Shown here: positions 33,966 through 43,397 of the stretch, in pieces | How the letters are laid out: the number at the start of each line of letters is the position of its first letter | How positions within the stretch are numbered: the first letter of the stretch is position 1 | DNA from: Thermocrispum agreste DSM 44070 | Lineage (GTDB): Bacteria > Actinomycetota > Actinomycetes > Mycobacteriales > Pseudonocardiaceae | DNA length: 64,000 bases | Direction of reading: 5' to 3' | NCBI RefSeq assembly: GCF_000427905.1 | Contig: NZ_KE386604.1 | Span: 62,001 to 126,000 of the forward strand | Program-made: the position numbers and the translations under genes | The notes under the pieces: model-generated | Told to the model about the DNA's origin: nothing | The model's database searches: none | The model's input: only the letters and a program-made list of their open reading frames with translations

Positions 33966-34073
33966 TTCGTCATGCAGCCGGTGGGCCAGCCGTGGTGGGC
34001 TCGGTTGGTGCCGAGGATCGTGTCGTGGGGGTGCGGGCCGAGCCGGATCACTTGTGACTCGTGCCGCAGCGGC

Positions 34074-34682
34074 TCAGCTGTTGCCGAACACCTCGTCCCA
34101 CGCCGCGGCCACTTGCCGGGCGCAGTTCTGCGGTGCGACCCCGCCGACGCCGGTGCCCAGGCCGGGCATCGCGATGACGTCGATGGCCTCGGACGCGGGC
34201 CTGCCCACATCCACCTCGCCGTCCCGCCACAACTCGAAGACTGCGCGGGCCGCCAAGTACGGGTGCACCGTGTCGGGCGGGAGCAGCTCGCCCGGCTGAC
34301 GCATCGTCGGCGAGCTGATCAGCCACGCCGGCAAGGGCTCCCCGGTGGGGACCACGATCGCCTCGCCGACGGGAAGCTCGCCGCCATGCGTGTTCAGGAT
34401 CGCCTTCCGCACCCGCTCCTCGATGCCGGGGAACGCCCGTGCGTAGACCGCGTCGATGCCACCGCGCATCCAGCCGAACGAATTGGCCGGGCTGACCACC
34501 GCCTGCGCCTCGATGTCGAGCACCGAGCCGCGATGAACCTGGACACGGGGCCGGTCGGCGCTCAGCACCGACCGCCACGCCTCGGCCATCGCGTCGTCGA
34601 TGGCGCACAACACGAGGGCGGGAACCTTGGCTGCCGATCGAGCCTGCCGGCGGCTCGGAGTGGGATGCGAGTCGATGGTCAC
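34074..34682 (-). CDS. Macrodomain protein (ADP-ribose-binding)
   Basis: 202 residues. The macrodomain core VQVHRGSVLDIEAQAVVSPANSFGWMRGGIDAVYARAFPG is the ADP-ribose-binding region (the V-x-P/S-A-N-S/T and G-G-I elements). GEAIVVPTG and the C-terminal AMPGLGTGVGGV loop complete it. Members remove ADP-ribose from proteins or bind its derivatives; the exact reaction is unknown. GTG 34682 has TGAGGAGC upstream; the frame extends to 34757 with a poorer start. No toxin-antitoxin partner (DarT) is adjacent. Confidence 0.87.
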   Translation of the reverse strand: MTIDSHPTPSRRQARSAAKVPALVLCAIDDAMAEAWRSVLSADRPRVQVHRGSVLDIEAQAVVSPANSFGWMRGGIDAVYARAFPGIEERVRKAILNTHGGELPVGEAIVVPTGEPLPAWLISSPTMRQPGELLPPDTVHPYLAARAVFELWRDGEVDVGRPASEAIDVIAMPGLGTGVGGVAPQNCARQVAAAWDEVFGNS

Positions 34683-34865
34683 GAAGCTCCTCACGGACGC
34701 CGGTGGGTCACCTTCTAGTCTGGCAAACCCAGGCAGACCGTAGCCAACCCTGTTCACATTGCGCTAACTGGCGTTTGAGTGATTTTCCCCGAACGGGACA
34801 GCGACCGCGGGCGCGAGGCGGAACACAGTGCGGCCGGTTCGGGCACGGCGCAGTAATCTGCGGGA

Positions 34866-35801
34866 ATGAACCCTACGGCTCCGACGTCACTGGCGCGCAT
34901 CGCCTACTTCGGACCGCAAGGCACGTTCAGCGAACAGGCTGCGCGGCGGCTGAACGCGACCGCGGAGCTGGTGCCGTACGAGACGATCCGTGCGGCGATG
35001 ACGGCGGTGCGCAAAGGCGAAGCCGATGCCGCATGCGTCCCGGTGGAGAACTCGGTCGAGGGCCCGGTCTCGGCCACGTTGGACGGCCTGGCCGAGGACG
35101 ACCCGCTGGTCGCGGTGGCCGAGGCGCTGCTGCCGATCGTGTTCAGCCTGCTCGCCCACCCGGATGCCGATCCGCGCAACTTGCGCACCATCGCCAGCCA
35201 CCCGCATGCGCTCGCGCAGGTGCAGCGGTGGCTGGAGCAGCACTATCCGGATGCCGAGCACATCGCCGCGTCGTCCACCGCGGCTGCGGCGGTCGGGGTC
35301 AGTGAAGGGCAGTACGACGCCGCGATCACCGCGCCGGTCGCTGCCGAGCACTATCCGCTGCGGGTGGTGGCCACCGGTATCGCCGATGTGCCGGAGGCGC
35401 GCACCAGGTTCCTGCTGCTGCGCCGACCCGGCGAGCTGCCGGAGCCGACCGGGCACGACCGGACCTCGGTCGTCGCGGTGGCGGAGAACCGCACCGGCGC
35501 GCTGTCCGAGCTGCTCACCGAGCTCGCCATTCGCGGGATCAATCTGACCAGGCTGGACGCGCGTCCGATCAGGGGATCGTTCGGCCGGTACCGGTTCTTC
35601 TTCGACTTCGAAGGGCACGTGGCCGAGCCGCGGGTCGGGGACGCCCTTGCCGCCTTGCGCAGACGGTGTGACCTGCGGTTCCTCGGTTCTCACCCCCGAG
35701 CGGACGGTGGCCGTGGGCAACCCGGTGCCGCGGCGTCGAACGAGGACTTCCGCAACGCCGCCGAATGGGTGGAGTCCGTGCGCCGCGGCGAATCCGCCTG
35801 A
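34866..35801 (+). CDS. pheA: Prephenate dehydratase
   Basis: 311 residues, monofunctional. The catalytic PDT domain (~10-190) has IAYFGPQGTFSEQAA, CVPVENSVEGPVSATLDGL, TIASHPHALAQVQRWL, and the catalytic TRF in ARTRFLLLRR. The regulatory ACT domain (~200-280) includes TGALSELLTELAIRGINLTRLDARP, where Phe binds as feedback inhibitor. It converts prephenate to phenylpyruvate in phenylalanine synthesis. ATG 34866 is natural. It is divergent from the macrodomain gene and appears monocistronic. Confidence 0.96.
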   Translation: MNPTAPTSLARIAYFGPQGTFSEQAARRLNATAELVPYETIRAAMTAVRKGEADAACVPVENSVEGPVSATLDGLAEDDPLVAVAEALLPIVFSLLAHPDADPRNLRTIASHPHALAQVQRWLEQHYPDAEHIAASSTAAAAVGVSEGQYDAAITAPVAAEHYPLRVVATGIADVPEARTRFLLLRRPGELPEPTGHDRTSVVAVAENRTGALSELLTELAIRGINLTRLDARPIRGSFGRYRFFFDFEGHVAEPRVGDALAALRRRCDLRFLGSHPRADGGRGQPGAAASNEDFRNAAEWVESVRRGESA

Positions 35802-35894
35802 CAACCCCCCACGGTCGGGGACGCAACCTCGTTACCCCCTCACACGTCTGCGGGTGAGGAAAGCCCATCGGCGTCTGCGTGAGGGAGGGACGAC

Positions 35895-36587
35895 ATGCTG
35901 AGCTGCAAACGGTCGTCAGTGTCAAGGAGCGGTCCGCCCGGCACCGTCGTCGGCACGATGCTGGTCGCGGCGGTGGTCGCGACCCTCGGCCTGGCCGGCT
36001 GTGGTCAGCGGGGAGAGCCGGAGGCCGCCGCGCCGGAGCCGCCGTCGCAGCCGACCACGACCTCCACGGCGCAGGAGGCGAGCACGCCGAAACGGACCGT
36101 CCCCGCGCAGACCGCCACGGAAGCGTCCGTCCAGTCGGCCACCCCTGAGAAGCCCGGCATGTGCCGGTCCGGTCAGCTGCGGTTGTCGTTGGGCCGCGGA
36201 GACGCAGGCGCGGGCACGCACTGGCGTCCGCTGCGCTTCACGAACAAAAGCGACGAGCCATGCGTGCTGCATGGGTTCCCCGGGGTTTCGTACGTCGCCG
36301 GCGACGACGGGCACCAGGTGGGCGCCGCCGCGTACCGTGACGGCGAAAAGGGGCCTGCGGTGACCCTGAAGCCCGGAGAGACCGCGCACGCGCCGGTCGG
36401 ATTCACCCAGATCCGCAACTTCGACGTGGCGGCCTGCCAGCCGACTCCGGTGCGTGGACTGCGGATCTACCCGCCGCAGGAGACGAAGGCACTGTTCCTG
36501 GAAAATCCCGGCACCGGGTGCGCCAACCCGGACCTGGACGGACACCAGCTGAAGGTGCAGACCATCAAGCCGGGTGCCGGAATGTGA
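35895..36587 (+). CDS. DUF4232-type lipoprotein
   Basis: 230 residues. The signal peptide ends in the lipobox TLGLAGC (Cys near residue 36); a Thr/Ala/Pro-rich linker runs to ~85. The exported domain (~88-228) has CRSGQLRLSLGRGDAGAGTHWRPLRFTNKSDEPCVLHGFPGVSYV, the DUF4232 core with paired Cys. It is anchored on the outer face of the membrane and its function is unknown. The ATG follows GAGGGAGGG. Two weak hairpins lie between pheA and this gene. Confidence 0.87.
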   Translation: MLSCKRSSVSRSGPPGTVVGTMLVAAVVATLGLAGCGQRGEPEAAAPEPPSQPTTTSTAQEASTPKRTVPAQTATEASVQSATPEKPGMCRSGQLRLSLGRGDAGAGTHWRPLRFTNKSDEPCVLHGFPGVSYVAGDDGHQVGAAAYRDGEKGPAVTLKPGETAHAPVGFTQIRNFDVAACQPTPVRGLRIYPPQETKALFLENPGTGCANPDLDGHQLKVQTIKPGAGM

Positions 36588-36619
36588 CCGAAACGCCCAG
36601 TCGCTGCTCCGGCGCCGGG

Positions 36620-36970
36620 TCACAGCACGGCCGCGAGCAACGTCCAGATCAGCGCCAGAAAGATCGCGGACACCACCCGCGTCGCGCTTGCTGCCCTCCG
36701 GTTCGACGCCCGGTCTGCTGTGGCGCGCTCCACGCCGGCCAAGCCGACCTCGGGTGCGGCCACACCCGTGAGCAGGCCCAGGACACCGAGCACTACCAGC
36801 AGGCTCAGCGGCATCGTCACGAACGTGTGCACGGCCGCTGTCACAGTGCAGGTCAGCCCCAGCCCGAGTGACAGCAGGCCGAGCCAGTCCTGGTCGTCGG
36901 GGCGGAGTTCTGCCGATGCTCCGGGTGTGCCGCACAGTTCGTCGAATCCCGCTGTTCCGCGCCTGTGCAT
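36620..36970 (-). CDS. Small membrane protein, unknown
   Basis: 116 residues from ATG 36970 (MHRRGTAGFDELCGTPG). Three hydrophobic segments are visible: LGLLSLGLGLTCTVTAAVHTFV, PLSLLVVLGVLGLLTGVAAP and VVSAIFLALIWTLLAAVL (the last at the C-terminus). The open frame continues far upstream to 38119, but the translation there is shadow sequence opposite other genes. AGGA is adjacent to the ATG, a mediocre ribosome site. It converges on the DUF4232 gene. Confidence 0.6.
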   Translation of the reverse strand: MHRRGTAGFDELCGTPGASAELRPDDQDWLGLLSLGLGLTCTVTAAVHTFVTMPLSLLVVLGVLGLLTGVAAPEVGLAGVERATADRASNRRAASATRVVSAIFLALIWTLLAAVL

Positions 36971-37156
36971 TCCTGAAGGCCCTGGCGAGGGCGAGAAGGA
37001 TGGGGCGCTACGGGGAAGGCACGGCGAAGGCACAGCCGATGCGCCGCGTTCGGGGTGCCGCGCGGTACCTCGTGGAACGGGCGGTGGGCGTGATCTTCCG
37101 CCCACCCCACACCGAGGCCACAACCGGCCATAACACGCGTTGCGATAATCCGGCGC

Positions 37157-37924
37157 ATGTGGCGGAAAGTGCTCGCCGGTGTGCTGACCGCGCTGGGCGG
37201 GTTGTCGATGGCCGTCCTGCTGGTGGCGGTCGAGTCGATCGAGGCACGGGACCCGGACCGGGTCCCGCTCGTCATCGTGTTGGTCGTCCTCGGTTTGGTC
37301 CCGGCGGGCATGCTGCTCGCCGGATGGGCGCTGATGCGCCGGGCCAGTCGGCCACCCGAGCCGACCATCGGCTGGATGCCGGCCGGGCAGGCGTGGCTGC
37401 CCCAGCACATGTGGCGTGAGCTGCCCGACGTGCTGGCCAGGCCCCGGCGCCACCGACCGCGACCGATGCCCGCCATCGGCGTCCCGCCGGACGAGGGCCT
37501 TCGCAAGCTCTGGGCGGTACGGGCCGAGATCGGCTACGACCGCAGGCGTCCGCTGGGGTGGCTGCCCGTCACTGGCTGGCTGGGCATGATGGCCTTGATG
37601 CCGCTCGGCGTCTTTCTGGTCGCCGTCACCGTGATCACCGTCGACGACTACCAGCGCGGCAAGGACATCGGGGTCAATCTGCTGCTGGTCGACTGGCTGG
37701 CTTGCCTGGTGGTCGCGTCGTGGTTGGCGTTCGTCCGGCCGCTGGTCCGTCACGTCCGGCTGGTGCGCCTGGAGCTCCGGCTCACCGAGGCCATGCGCGG
37801 ACGGCCCGACGCGGGCGCTCCGCTGCCCGCCGGCCTGGCCGGGCGCGTCACCGACCCGGCCACCGGCATGGAGGGCTACTACCACCCGCAGCTGGGGCAG
37901 GTGCGCTCCGCCGCGGGCGTCTGA
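37157..37924 (+). CDS. Four-helix integral membrane protein, unknown
   Basis: 255 residues. Helices at ~5-25 and ~38-58, a Pro/Arg-rich cytoplasmic loop (~62-120: RRASRPPEPTIGWMPAGQAWLP), then two helices at ~135-160 and ~173-195, and a soluble end with ATGMEGYYHPQLGQVRSA. No family is recognised. ATG 37157 (MWRKVLAGVLTALGG) is the natural start. It is divergent from the small membrane protein at 36970 and convergent with the zinc peptidase gene. Confidence 0.72.
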   Translation: MWRKVLAGVLTALGGLSMAVLLVAVESIEARDPDRVPLVIVLVVLGLVPAGMLLAGWALMRRASRPPEPTIGWMPAGQAWLPQHMWRELPDVLARPRRHRPRPMPAIGVPPDEGLRKLWAVRAEIGYDRRRPLGWLPVTGWLGMMALMPLGVFLVAVTVITVDDYQRGKDIGVNLLLVDWLACLVVASWLAFVRPLVRHVRLVRLELRLTEAMRGRPDAGAPLPAGLAGRVTDPATGMEGYYHPQLGQVRSAAGV

Positions 37925-37957
37925 GCGGTCCGGCCTGGACGGGCGGGTTGTTCGGCG

Positions 37958-38003
37958 TCCGTCCCGGAACGACTGGGTTGCGCCGCATCCGTCCCGGAAC
38001 GAC
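37958..38003. repeat. Short direct repeat, 30 bp apart
   Basis: TCCGTCCCGGAACGAC at 37958-37973 and 37988-38003, exact, between two convergent stops. Confidence 0.6.
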
Positions 38004-38007
38004 GCGG

Positions 38008-38358
38008 TCAGCCCCAGCCGAGCTCGTGCAACCGCTCGTCGTCGATACCGAAGTGGTGGCCGATCTCGTGCACCACGGTGATGAGCACCTCGCGCACCAC
38101 GTCTTCCTCGGTGTCGCACATGGCCAGGATCGGTTCCCGGTAGATGGAGATCCGGTCCGGCAGCTCACCGCTGTACGACGTGGTGCGCTCGGTGAGCGCC
38201 ACCCCGTGGTACAGCCCGAGCAGATCGGGTTCCTCCTCGTTGCGCGGCTCGACCAGCACCACCACGTTGTCCATCGCCGCGGCGAACTCCGGCGGGATCT
38301 CGTCCAGCGCTTCGGCGACCAGTTCCTCGAACCGCTGGGGAGACATGTCGACGGCCAT
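38008..38358 (-). CDS. Metallopeptidase family protein (zincin, DUF1025-like)
   Basis: 116 residues with the zinc motif HEIGHHFGIDDERLHELGWG near the C-terminus (HExxH, third ligand probably Asp or Glu downstream). The N-terminus MSPQRFEELVAEALDEIPPEFAAAMDNVVVLVE and LLGLYHGVALTERTTSY are typical of this small one-domain family. It is predicted cytoplasmic; its substrate is unknown. It is 7 bp downstream of the septum-formation gene on the same strand and presumably in its operon. Confidence 0.9.
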   Translation of the reverse strand: MAVDMSPQRFEELVAEALDEIPPEFAAAMDNVVVLVEPRNEEEPDLLGLYHGVALTERTTSYSGELPDRISIYREPILAMCDTEEDVVREVLITVVHEIGHHFGIDDERLHELGWG

Positions 38359-38365
38359 CGGCGAC

Positions 38366-39496
38366 CTACTCGGGCGGGTCCGGCGGCGGCTCGTCCGACG
38401 GCGCCTCGTCGTCGGACGAACCGTCCGGTTCGTCGTTCTGCTCGGGCTCGGTGGCGGGTTCTTCGTCCTTCGGCTCGGTGCCGGACTTCGGGGCCGACGA
38501 CGGCTTGCTCGCCTTGCTGCCCGGCTTGTCGTCCTGCTTCTTCTTGTCGTCCCCGCCGGCGCGGATGCTGCCCTCCACCGGCGCCAGCCCGGACTTGTCC
38601 TTCAGCAGCGCGCCGACCTTGCAGTTGACCAGGTAGGAGCCCGCTTGCCAGCTGGCCTTGCTCCTGGTGTCCCAGGCGACGATGAGCTTGAGCTTCTCCA
38701 GGTCCTTGCCGCCGGAGTAGCTGCGCGCCTCCTTGTTGCAGACCTTGTCCAGGTAGGTGTTCTGCTTGGTGGTCGACGGGTAGCTCTTGAACTTGGTGCG
38801 CAGGTTGACGATCGAGATCATCTCGTACGAGTGCTTCTGCGCACACGGCACCGGATCGCCGACCGCCCCGTCGACCAGCCCGAGGCACGTTCCGGTCGCC
38901 CACACGTTGGACTGGTCCTGCTCGGCCGCGGGACCCACGGTCGGCTGCAGCGAACCGCCGGGTCCGATGCGCCACAGCCCGCAGCGCAGGTCACGGCTGC
39001 CCAGCTTCCAGTCCTGCTCGTTCGGGGCCAGCGCGGAGACCTGCAGCTTGCCCTCCGGGTCGAGCTTCTTGCCCAGGTAGCGCTCCGCGCCCTTGGTGCA
39101 GCGCTGCTTGGCGATCTTGCGCCAGGTGTCGGTGTCCGGCACCGGGGCACCCGCCGGGTAGTCCGCCGACACGTCCACGATCTGGGTGACTTCGAAGACG
39201 TGCGGCTCCTCGCAGTTCACCTGCTTCATGTCCGCGCCGTCGTCGCGCTGCCACATCAGGCAGGTGCCGACCTTGGCGGCGAACACGTAGCGGGTGCCCG
39301 CCTGGGCGTCAGGCGACGCGGGCCCGCCACCCAGCGGGTTCGCCGCGATGCTTTTGCCGCTCGCGCTGCCTTCCGGCGAGGCGGCGGTCATGGAGATGAG
39401 CAGCGTGACGAGAGCCCCCACCACGGCGCCCACCAGGAACGGGCGGGAGCCTGCCGTGGAGGTGTCGATGCGCAGCCGCTGCAGTAGTCCCGACAT
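38366..39496 (-). CDS. Septum formation family membrane protein
   Basis: 376 residues. Short cytoplasmic N-terminus, one helix (~20-40: PFLVGAVVGALVTLLISM), then two exported repeats of the actinobacterial septum-formation domain: GTCLMWQRDD...VNCEEPHVFEVTQIVD and GTCLGLVDG...VPCAQKHSYEMISIVN, each with the C...C-x(3)-H-x-F/Y-E pattern. The last ~75 residues are acidic, Pro/Ser/Glu-rich and low-complexity. The start may be GTG 39499 or ATG 39496; no ribosome site decides. The role in septation is by family name only. A metallopeptidase gene follows. Confidence 0.85.
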   Translation of the reverse strand: MSGLLQRLRIDTSTAGSRPFLVGAVVGALVTLLISMTAASPEGSASGKSIAANPLGGGPASPDAQAGTRYVFAAKVGTCLMWQRDDGADMKQVNCEEPHVFEVTQIVDVSADYPAGAPVPDTDTWRKIAKQRCTKGAERYLGKKLDPEGKLQVSALAPNEQDWKLGSRDLRCGLWRIGPGGSLQPTVGPAAEQDQSNVWATGTCLGLVDGAVGDPVPCAQKHSYEMISIVNLRTKFKSYPSTTKQNTYLDKVCNKEARSYSGGKDLEKLKLIVAWDTRSKASWQAGSYLVNCKVGALLKDKSGLAPVEGSIRAGGDDKKKQDDKPGSKASKPSSAPKSGTEPKDEEPATEPEQNDEPDGSSDDEAPSDEPPPDPPE

Positions 39497-39687
39497 CACC
39501 GACCATGATGCCTCAATCGGGTGGCCGCTCCCCGGGGTGCCCTCCCGCCGGCCGGGCCGTTGATCAGCTGCGACGCGTTCGGCGCGGCACCCTCCGGTGC
39601 CGCTAATGTTTGCTGGCACGAGAAGTCGGCCTGCCGGGACGGCGCCGGCTTCGTCGTCCGCACCTTCGTAGCCGAACTGGAGTCACC

Positions 39688-40161
39688 GTGATCGCTGTTC
39701 CCGCGACGACCGTGTCCACATTGGCGTTGCCCACCGATTTCGGGGCCACCCTGCTGCAAGGCATCGGCGCGATCCTGCTGTACGCGGTGATCGGCGTGCT
39801 GTTGATGCTGGTCGGTTTCTACGCCATCGACTTCACCACGCCGGGCAAGCTGTCCCAGCTGGTGCAGGCGGGCAGGCCGAACGCGGTCATCGTGACCGCG
39901 GCGGGCATGGTGTCGATGGCGTTGATCGTGGTGGTGGCCATCTCCAACGCCGGATTCGACCTGCTCGCCGGGGTGCTGACCGCGCTGGCGTTCGGCTTCG
40001 TCGGCATCGTGGTTCAGGTGCTGGCTGTGCGGCTGCTCGAGTGGGCCGCGCGGATCAACGTCGGCGAGACCATCACCGCGGAGAAGTTCGCGCCTGCGTC
40101 GCTCGTGGTGGCCGCGGCGCACGTCGCGCTGGGCATGGTGGTGGCTTTCGCGATCTACTAG
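39688..40161 (+). CDS. DUF350 family membrane protein
   Basis: 157 residues with four membrane helices in two DUF350-type pairs: GATLLQGIGAILLYAVIGVLLMLVGFYAIDFTTPGKL, then the second pair with VIVTAAGMVSMALIVVVAISNAGFDLLAG and so on to the C-terminal LGMVVAFAIY. GTG 39688 follows CTGGAGTCACC, a good site; the longer frame to 39610 is unlikely. Function is unknown. It is followed after 4 bp by the dehalogenase gene. Confidence 0.85.
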   Translation: MIAVPATTVSTLALPTDFGATLLQGIGAILLYAVIGVLLMLVGFYAIDFTTPGKLSQLVQAGRPNAVIVTAAGMVSMALIVVVAISNAGFDLLAGVLTALAFGFVGIVVQVLAVRLLEWAARINVGETITAEKFAPASLVVAAAHVALGMVVAFAIY

Positions 40162-40165
40162 GCGC

Positions 40166-41068
40166 ATGGACGTACTCCGCACTCCCGACGAACGGTTCGC
40201 CGCGCTGCCCGACTTCGACTACCCGGTCGGTTATGCCGAGGTCGACGGTCTCCGCATGGCCTACGTCGACGCCGGACCGCCGGACGGGGAGCCGGTGGTG
40301 TTGCTGCACGGCGAACCGACGTGGTCGTTCCTCTACCGACACGTCATCGCCGAGCTCGTGGGCGCGGGTTTCCGGGCGATCGCCCCCGACCTGATCGGTT
40401 TCGGTCGTTCGGACAAGCCGGCCGAGGTCACCGACCACACCTACGCCCGGCACATCGCGTGGACCCGGCAGCTGCTGTTCGGCGTGCTGGACCTGCGCGG
40501 CGTGACGTTGGTCGGCCAGGACTGGGGCGGGTTGATCGGCCTGCGGCTGGTGACGGCCGAGCCGGAGCGGTTCGCGCGGATCGTGGCGGCCAACACCGGG
40601 CTGCCCACCGGCGACCACGGCATGCCGGAGGAGTGGTGGGCGTTCAAGAACGCGGTGGCCAAGGCCGAGCGGCTGGACATCGCCCGGTTCGTGCAGTCCG
40701 GGTGCCGCACCACGCTGTCCGACGAGGTCCGGGCCGCCTACGACGCGCCGTTCCCCGGCGAGGAGTACAAGGCGGGCCCACGGGCGATGCCCGGGCTGGT
40801 GCCCGCGACCCCGGACAACGTGGAATCGGAGCCGAACCGGCAGGCCTGGCAGCGGCTCACCACGTTGGACATCCCCTGGCTGTGCGCGTTCTCCGACAGC
40901 GACCCGATCACCGGGCCGATGGGCCCGATCCTGCAGCGGGCCATGCGCGGCGCGGCGGGCCGGGAGCACCCGGTGATCACCGGGGCGGGGCATTTCCTGC
41001 AGGAGGACGCCGGTTCCCGGCTCGGGCAGGCCGTGGTCGAGTTCGCCCTGGCGAATCCGCGCAGGTGA
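40166..41068 (+). CDS. Haloalkane dehalogenase-like alpha/beta hydrolase
   Basis: 300 residues, full length. The nucleophile elbow is LVGQDWGGLIG with D119 (Asp, not Ser) followed by W120, as in haloalkane dehalogenases; the oxyanion block is LLHGEPTWSFLYR; the base is H276 in GAGHFLQED; an acid is likely in CAFSDSDPITG. This is the HLD-I/DhmA-like pattern, cleaving carbon-halogen bonds to alcohols; the natural substrate is unknown. It is 4 bp after the DUF350 gene and 21 bp before serS on the same strand. Confidence 0.88.
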   Translation: MDVLRTPDERFAALPDFDYPVGYAEVDGLRMAYVDAGPPDGEPVVLLHGEPTWSFLYRHVIAELVGAGFRAIAPDLIGFGRSDKPAEVTDHTYARHIAWTRQLLFGVLDLRGVTLVGQDWGGLIGLRLVTAEPERFARIVAANTGLPTGDHGMPEEWWAFKNAVAKAERLDIARFVQSGCRTTLSDEVRAAYDAPFPGEEYKAGPRAMPGLVPATPDNVESEPNRQAWQRLTTLDIPWLCAFSDSDPITGPMGPILQRAMRGAAGREHPVITGAGHFLQEDAGSRLGQAVVEFALANPRR

Positions 41069-41089
41069 GGCGGACTACCCTCAAGTGCT

Positions 41090-42358
41090 GTGATCGACCC
41101 GAAGATCCTGCGTGAAGACCCGGACGTGGTGCGCGCGTCGATGCGCAAGCGCGGGGAGGACCCGAGTGTGGTGGACCGGCTCGTGGAGCTGGACCAGCGC
41201 CGCCGCGCCGCCATCGCGCGCGCCGACGCCAAGCGCGCCGAGCAGAAGGCGCTCGGCAAGCAGATCGGCAAGGCGTCCGCGGAGGAGCGCCAGTCCCTGC
41301 TGGCCAAGGCCAAGGAGTTGGCCGCGGAGGTGAAGGCGGCCGAGGCCGAGAAGGACGAGGCGGCCGAGGAGTTCACCAAGCTGCACGCGGTGATCCCCAA
41401 CCTGGTGCATCCGGACGCGCCGTCCGGCGGCGAGCAGGACTACGTGGTGCTCAAGCACGTGGGCACGCCGCGCGAGTTCGACTTCACCCCGCGCGACCAC
41501 CTGGAGCTGGGTGAACTGCTCGGCGCCATCGACACCGAGCGCGGGGCGAAGACGTCCGGCGCCCGGTTCTACTTCCTGCGCGGCGTCGGCGCGCAGCTGC
41601 AGCTCGGCCTGCTCAACATGGCCATCCAGCAGGCGTTGGAGACCGGGTTCGTGCCGATGATCACCCCGGTGCTGGTGCGGCCGGAGATCATGGCGGGCAC
41701 CGGCTTCCTCGGCGCGCACTCGTCGGAGGTGTACCGGCTGGAGGCCGACGACCTGTACCTGGTGGGCACGTCGGAGGTGTCGCTGGCCGGCTACCACGCC
41801 GACGAGATCCTCGACCTGTCCGAGCCGCTGCGCTACGCGGGCTGGTCGTCGTGCTTCCGCCGGGAGGCCGGTTCGTACGGCAAGGACACCCGCGGGATCA
41901 TCCGGGTGCACCAGTTCGACAAGGTCGAGATGTTCACCTACTGCAAGCCCGAGGAGGCCGAAGCCGAGCACGAGCGGCTGCTGGCGTGGGAAGAGCAGAT
42001 GCTGGCCAAGATCGAGGTGCCGTACCGGGTGATCGACACCGCGGGCGGTGACCTGGGCGCCTCGGCGGCGCGCAAGTACGACTGCGAGGCGTGGATTCCG
42101 ACCCAGGGTGCCTACCGGGAGCTGACCTCGACGTCGAACTGCACGACGTACCAGGCGCGCCGGCTGTCCGTGCGGTACCGGGACGAGAACGGCAAGCCCC
42201 AGATCGCCGCGACGCTGAACGGCACCCTGGCCACCACCCGCTGGCTGGTGGCGATCCTGGAGAACCACCAGCAGGCCGACGGTTCGGTGGTGGTGCCGAA
42301 GGCGCTGCAGCCGTACGTCGGCAAGGAAGTCCTGGAACCGGTCAAGCAGCCGCGCTGA
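41090..42358 (+). CDS. serS: Seryl-tRNA synthetase
   Basis: 422 residues. The N-terminal antiparallel coiled coil that binds tRNA-Ser is at ~28-105 (charged [22 protein letters not shown]), followed by the class II catalytic core: motif 2 [22 protein letters not shown] and motif 3 [19 protein letters not shown]. It charges tRNA-Ser (and tRNA-Sec where present). GTG 41090 ([15 protein letters not shown]) is the family start. The upstream gap is only 21 bp, so no T-box is possible there; it may be read from the dehalogenase promoter. Confidence 0.97.
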   Translation: MIDPKILREDPDVVRASMRKRGEDPSVVDRLVELDQRRRAAIARADAKRAEQKALGKQIGKASAEERQSLLAKAKELAAEVKAAEAEKDEAAEEFTKLHAVIPNLVHPDAPSGGEQDYVVLKHVGTPREFDFTPRDHLELGELLGAIDTERGAKTSGARFYFLRGVGAQLQLGLLNMAIQQALETGFVPMITPVLVRPEIMAGTGFLGAHSSEVYRLEADDLYLVGTSEVSLAGYHADEILDLSEPLRYAGWSSCFRREAGSYGKDTRGIIRVHQFDKVEMFTYCKPEEAEAEHERLLAWEEQMLAKIEVPYRVIDTAGGDLGASAARKYDCEAWIPTQGAYRELTSTSNCTTYQARRLSVRYRDENGKPQIAATLNGTLATTRWLVAILENHQQADGSVVVPKALQPYVGKEVLEPVKQPR

Positions 42359-42448
42359 CCCCGGGTTCGGTGGCCCGGGCCCCCGTCCGCGGGTCGTCTT
42401 GTGCGCTGAACGCCGCCAACAGGCTTCAGCGGGCTTCTCGGCGGACGC

Positions 42449-43243
42449 TCACACCGATTCCGGCCTGGCCAGCCGCTCCGGGTAGTCGAAGCTCGGCGCC
42501 TCGGACACCGGCTCGTCCTCGCGCAGCGGGAGCACCGCGGGCGGGGTCGGCAGCTGGGTGTGCTCGGACGGCTCCACCCCGGCCAGCCGCAGCGCCGCCG
42601 CGATGGTGGTCTGGTTCGCGCTCAGCACCGGCAGCCCGAGCTCCTTCTGCAGCGGCTTGATCAAGTCGTAGGTCGTCACGTTGGTGCACGCGATGTACAG
42701 CGCGTCGGCGCCCCGGGTGTCGATCTGCCGGGCGGCGTCGGCCACCTGCTCGTGGTTCAGCGTCCAGATCCGCTTCCGCAGGCCCATGCTCATGCTGGCG
42801 GTCACGTCGATCTCGTGCTCGGCCAGGAAGGAGCGGAGCCGCTGCTCGATCTCCGGCCCGTACGGGGTCAGCAGCGCCACCCGCTGGTAGCCGTGGTGGA
42901 TGAACTCGCTGACCATGGCGCCGGAGCTGGTGGTCGCCGCCGGTGCGCCGGCCTCGAGCATCGCGTTCACCAGGGCCCGTTCACCGGCAGCGCCCCCGAT
43001 GAAGCTGGCCATGCTGCACGCGTAGGCGACCACGGCGGGCTCGGGCGGGAGCAGCCGGCGGGTGGCCTCGGCCACCGGTGCCGGGTCGGCCAGCGCCCCG
43101 GCCCTGGTCAGGTCGATGTCACCGGGTTGATGCGGCAGGCGGGTCATGTGCAGCGTGACGGAGTCCGGGACCCAGCGCCACAGCTCGCGGTCGAGCCCCA
43201 GATCCGCGGGATTGATCACCCCGACGCCGATGTGCGGCTGCAT
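42449..43243 (-). CDS. Maleate cis-trans isomerase / Asp-Glu racemase family protein
   Basis: 264 residues. Two catalytic Cys in family positions: C76 in VVAYACSMASF and C186 in ALYIACTNVTTYDLI. The same family includes maleate isomerase and arylmalonate decarboxylase; having both Cys favours the isomerase or racemase type. ATG 43243 has CGGAGGAGG upstream; the longer frame to 43366 lacks this. The last ~45 residues are a Pro-rich tail. It lies downstream of the 2-hydroxyglutarate oxidase gene on the same strand, a plausible organic-acid pair. Confidence 0.85.
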   Translation of the reverse strand: MQPHIGVGVINPADLGLDRELWRWVPDSVTLHMTRLPHQPGDIDLTRAGALADPAPVAEATRRLLPPEPAVVAYACSMASFIGGAAGERALVNAMLEAGAPAATTSSGAMVSEFIHHGYQRVALLTPYGPEIEQRLRSFLAEHEIDVTASMSMGLRKRIWTLNHEQVADAARQIDTRGADALYIACTNVTTYDLIKPLQKELGLPVLSANQTTIAAALRLAGVEPSEHTQLPTPPAVLPLREDEPVSEAPSFDYPERLARPESV

Positions 43244-43397
43244 CGCCCCTCCTCCGCATGCTGTCGTGGAACCTGCGGTTCCAGTGAGCCCTCGCCGCCC
43301 GGGACGGACAGGAGTCGAATCGAGAATAGGGGCGCGGTTCGTCCGCTTTGAATACCGCGAAGCCACCGTTTACCTGGAGATTCGTGAAGGGAAACAT

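Noticed and set aside
36971-38119. Upstream extension of the small membrane protein gene to a 499-codon frame
   Set aside because: The added part is antisense to the gene at 37157-37924 and has no domain; ATG 36970 gives a sensible membrane protein.
41069-41089. T-box leader for serS
   Set aside because: The gap to the upstream gene is 21 bp, too short for a T-box.
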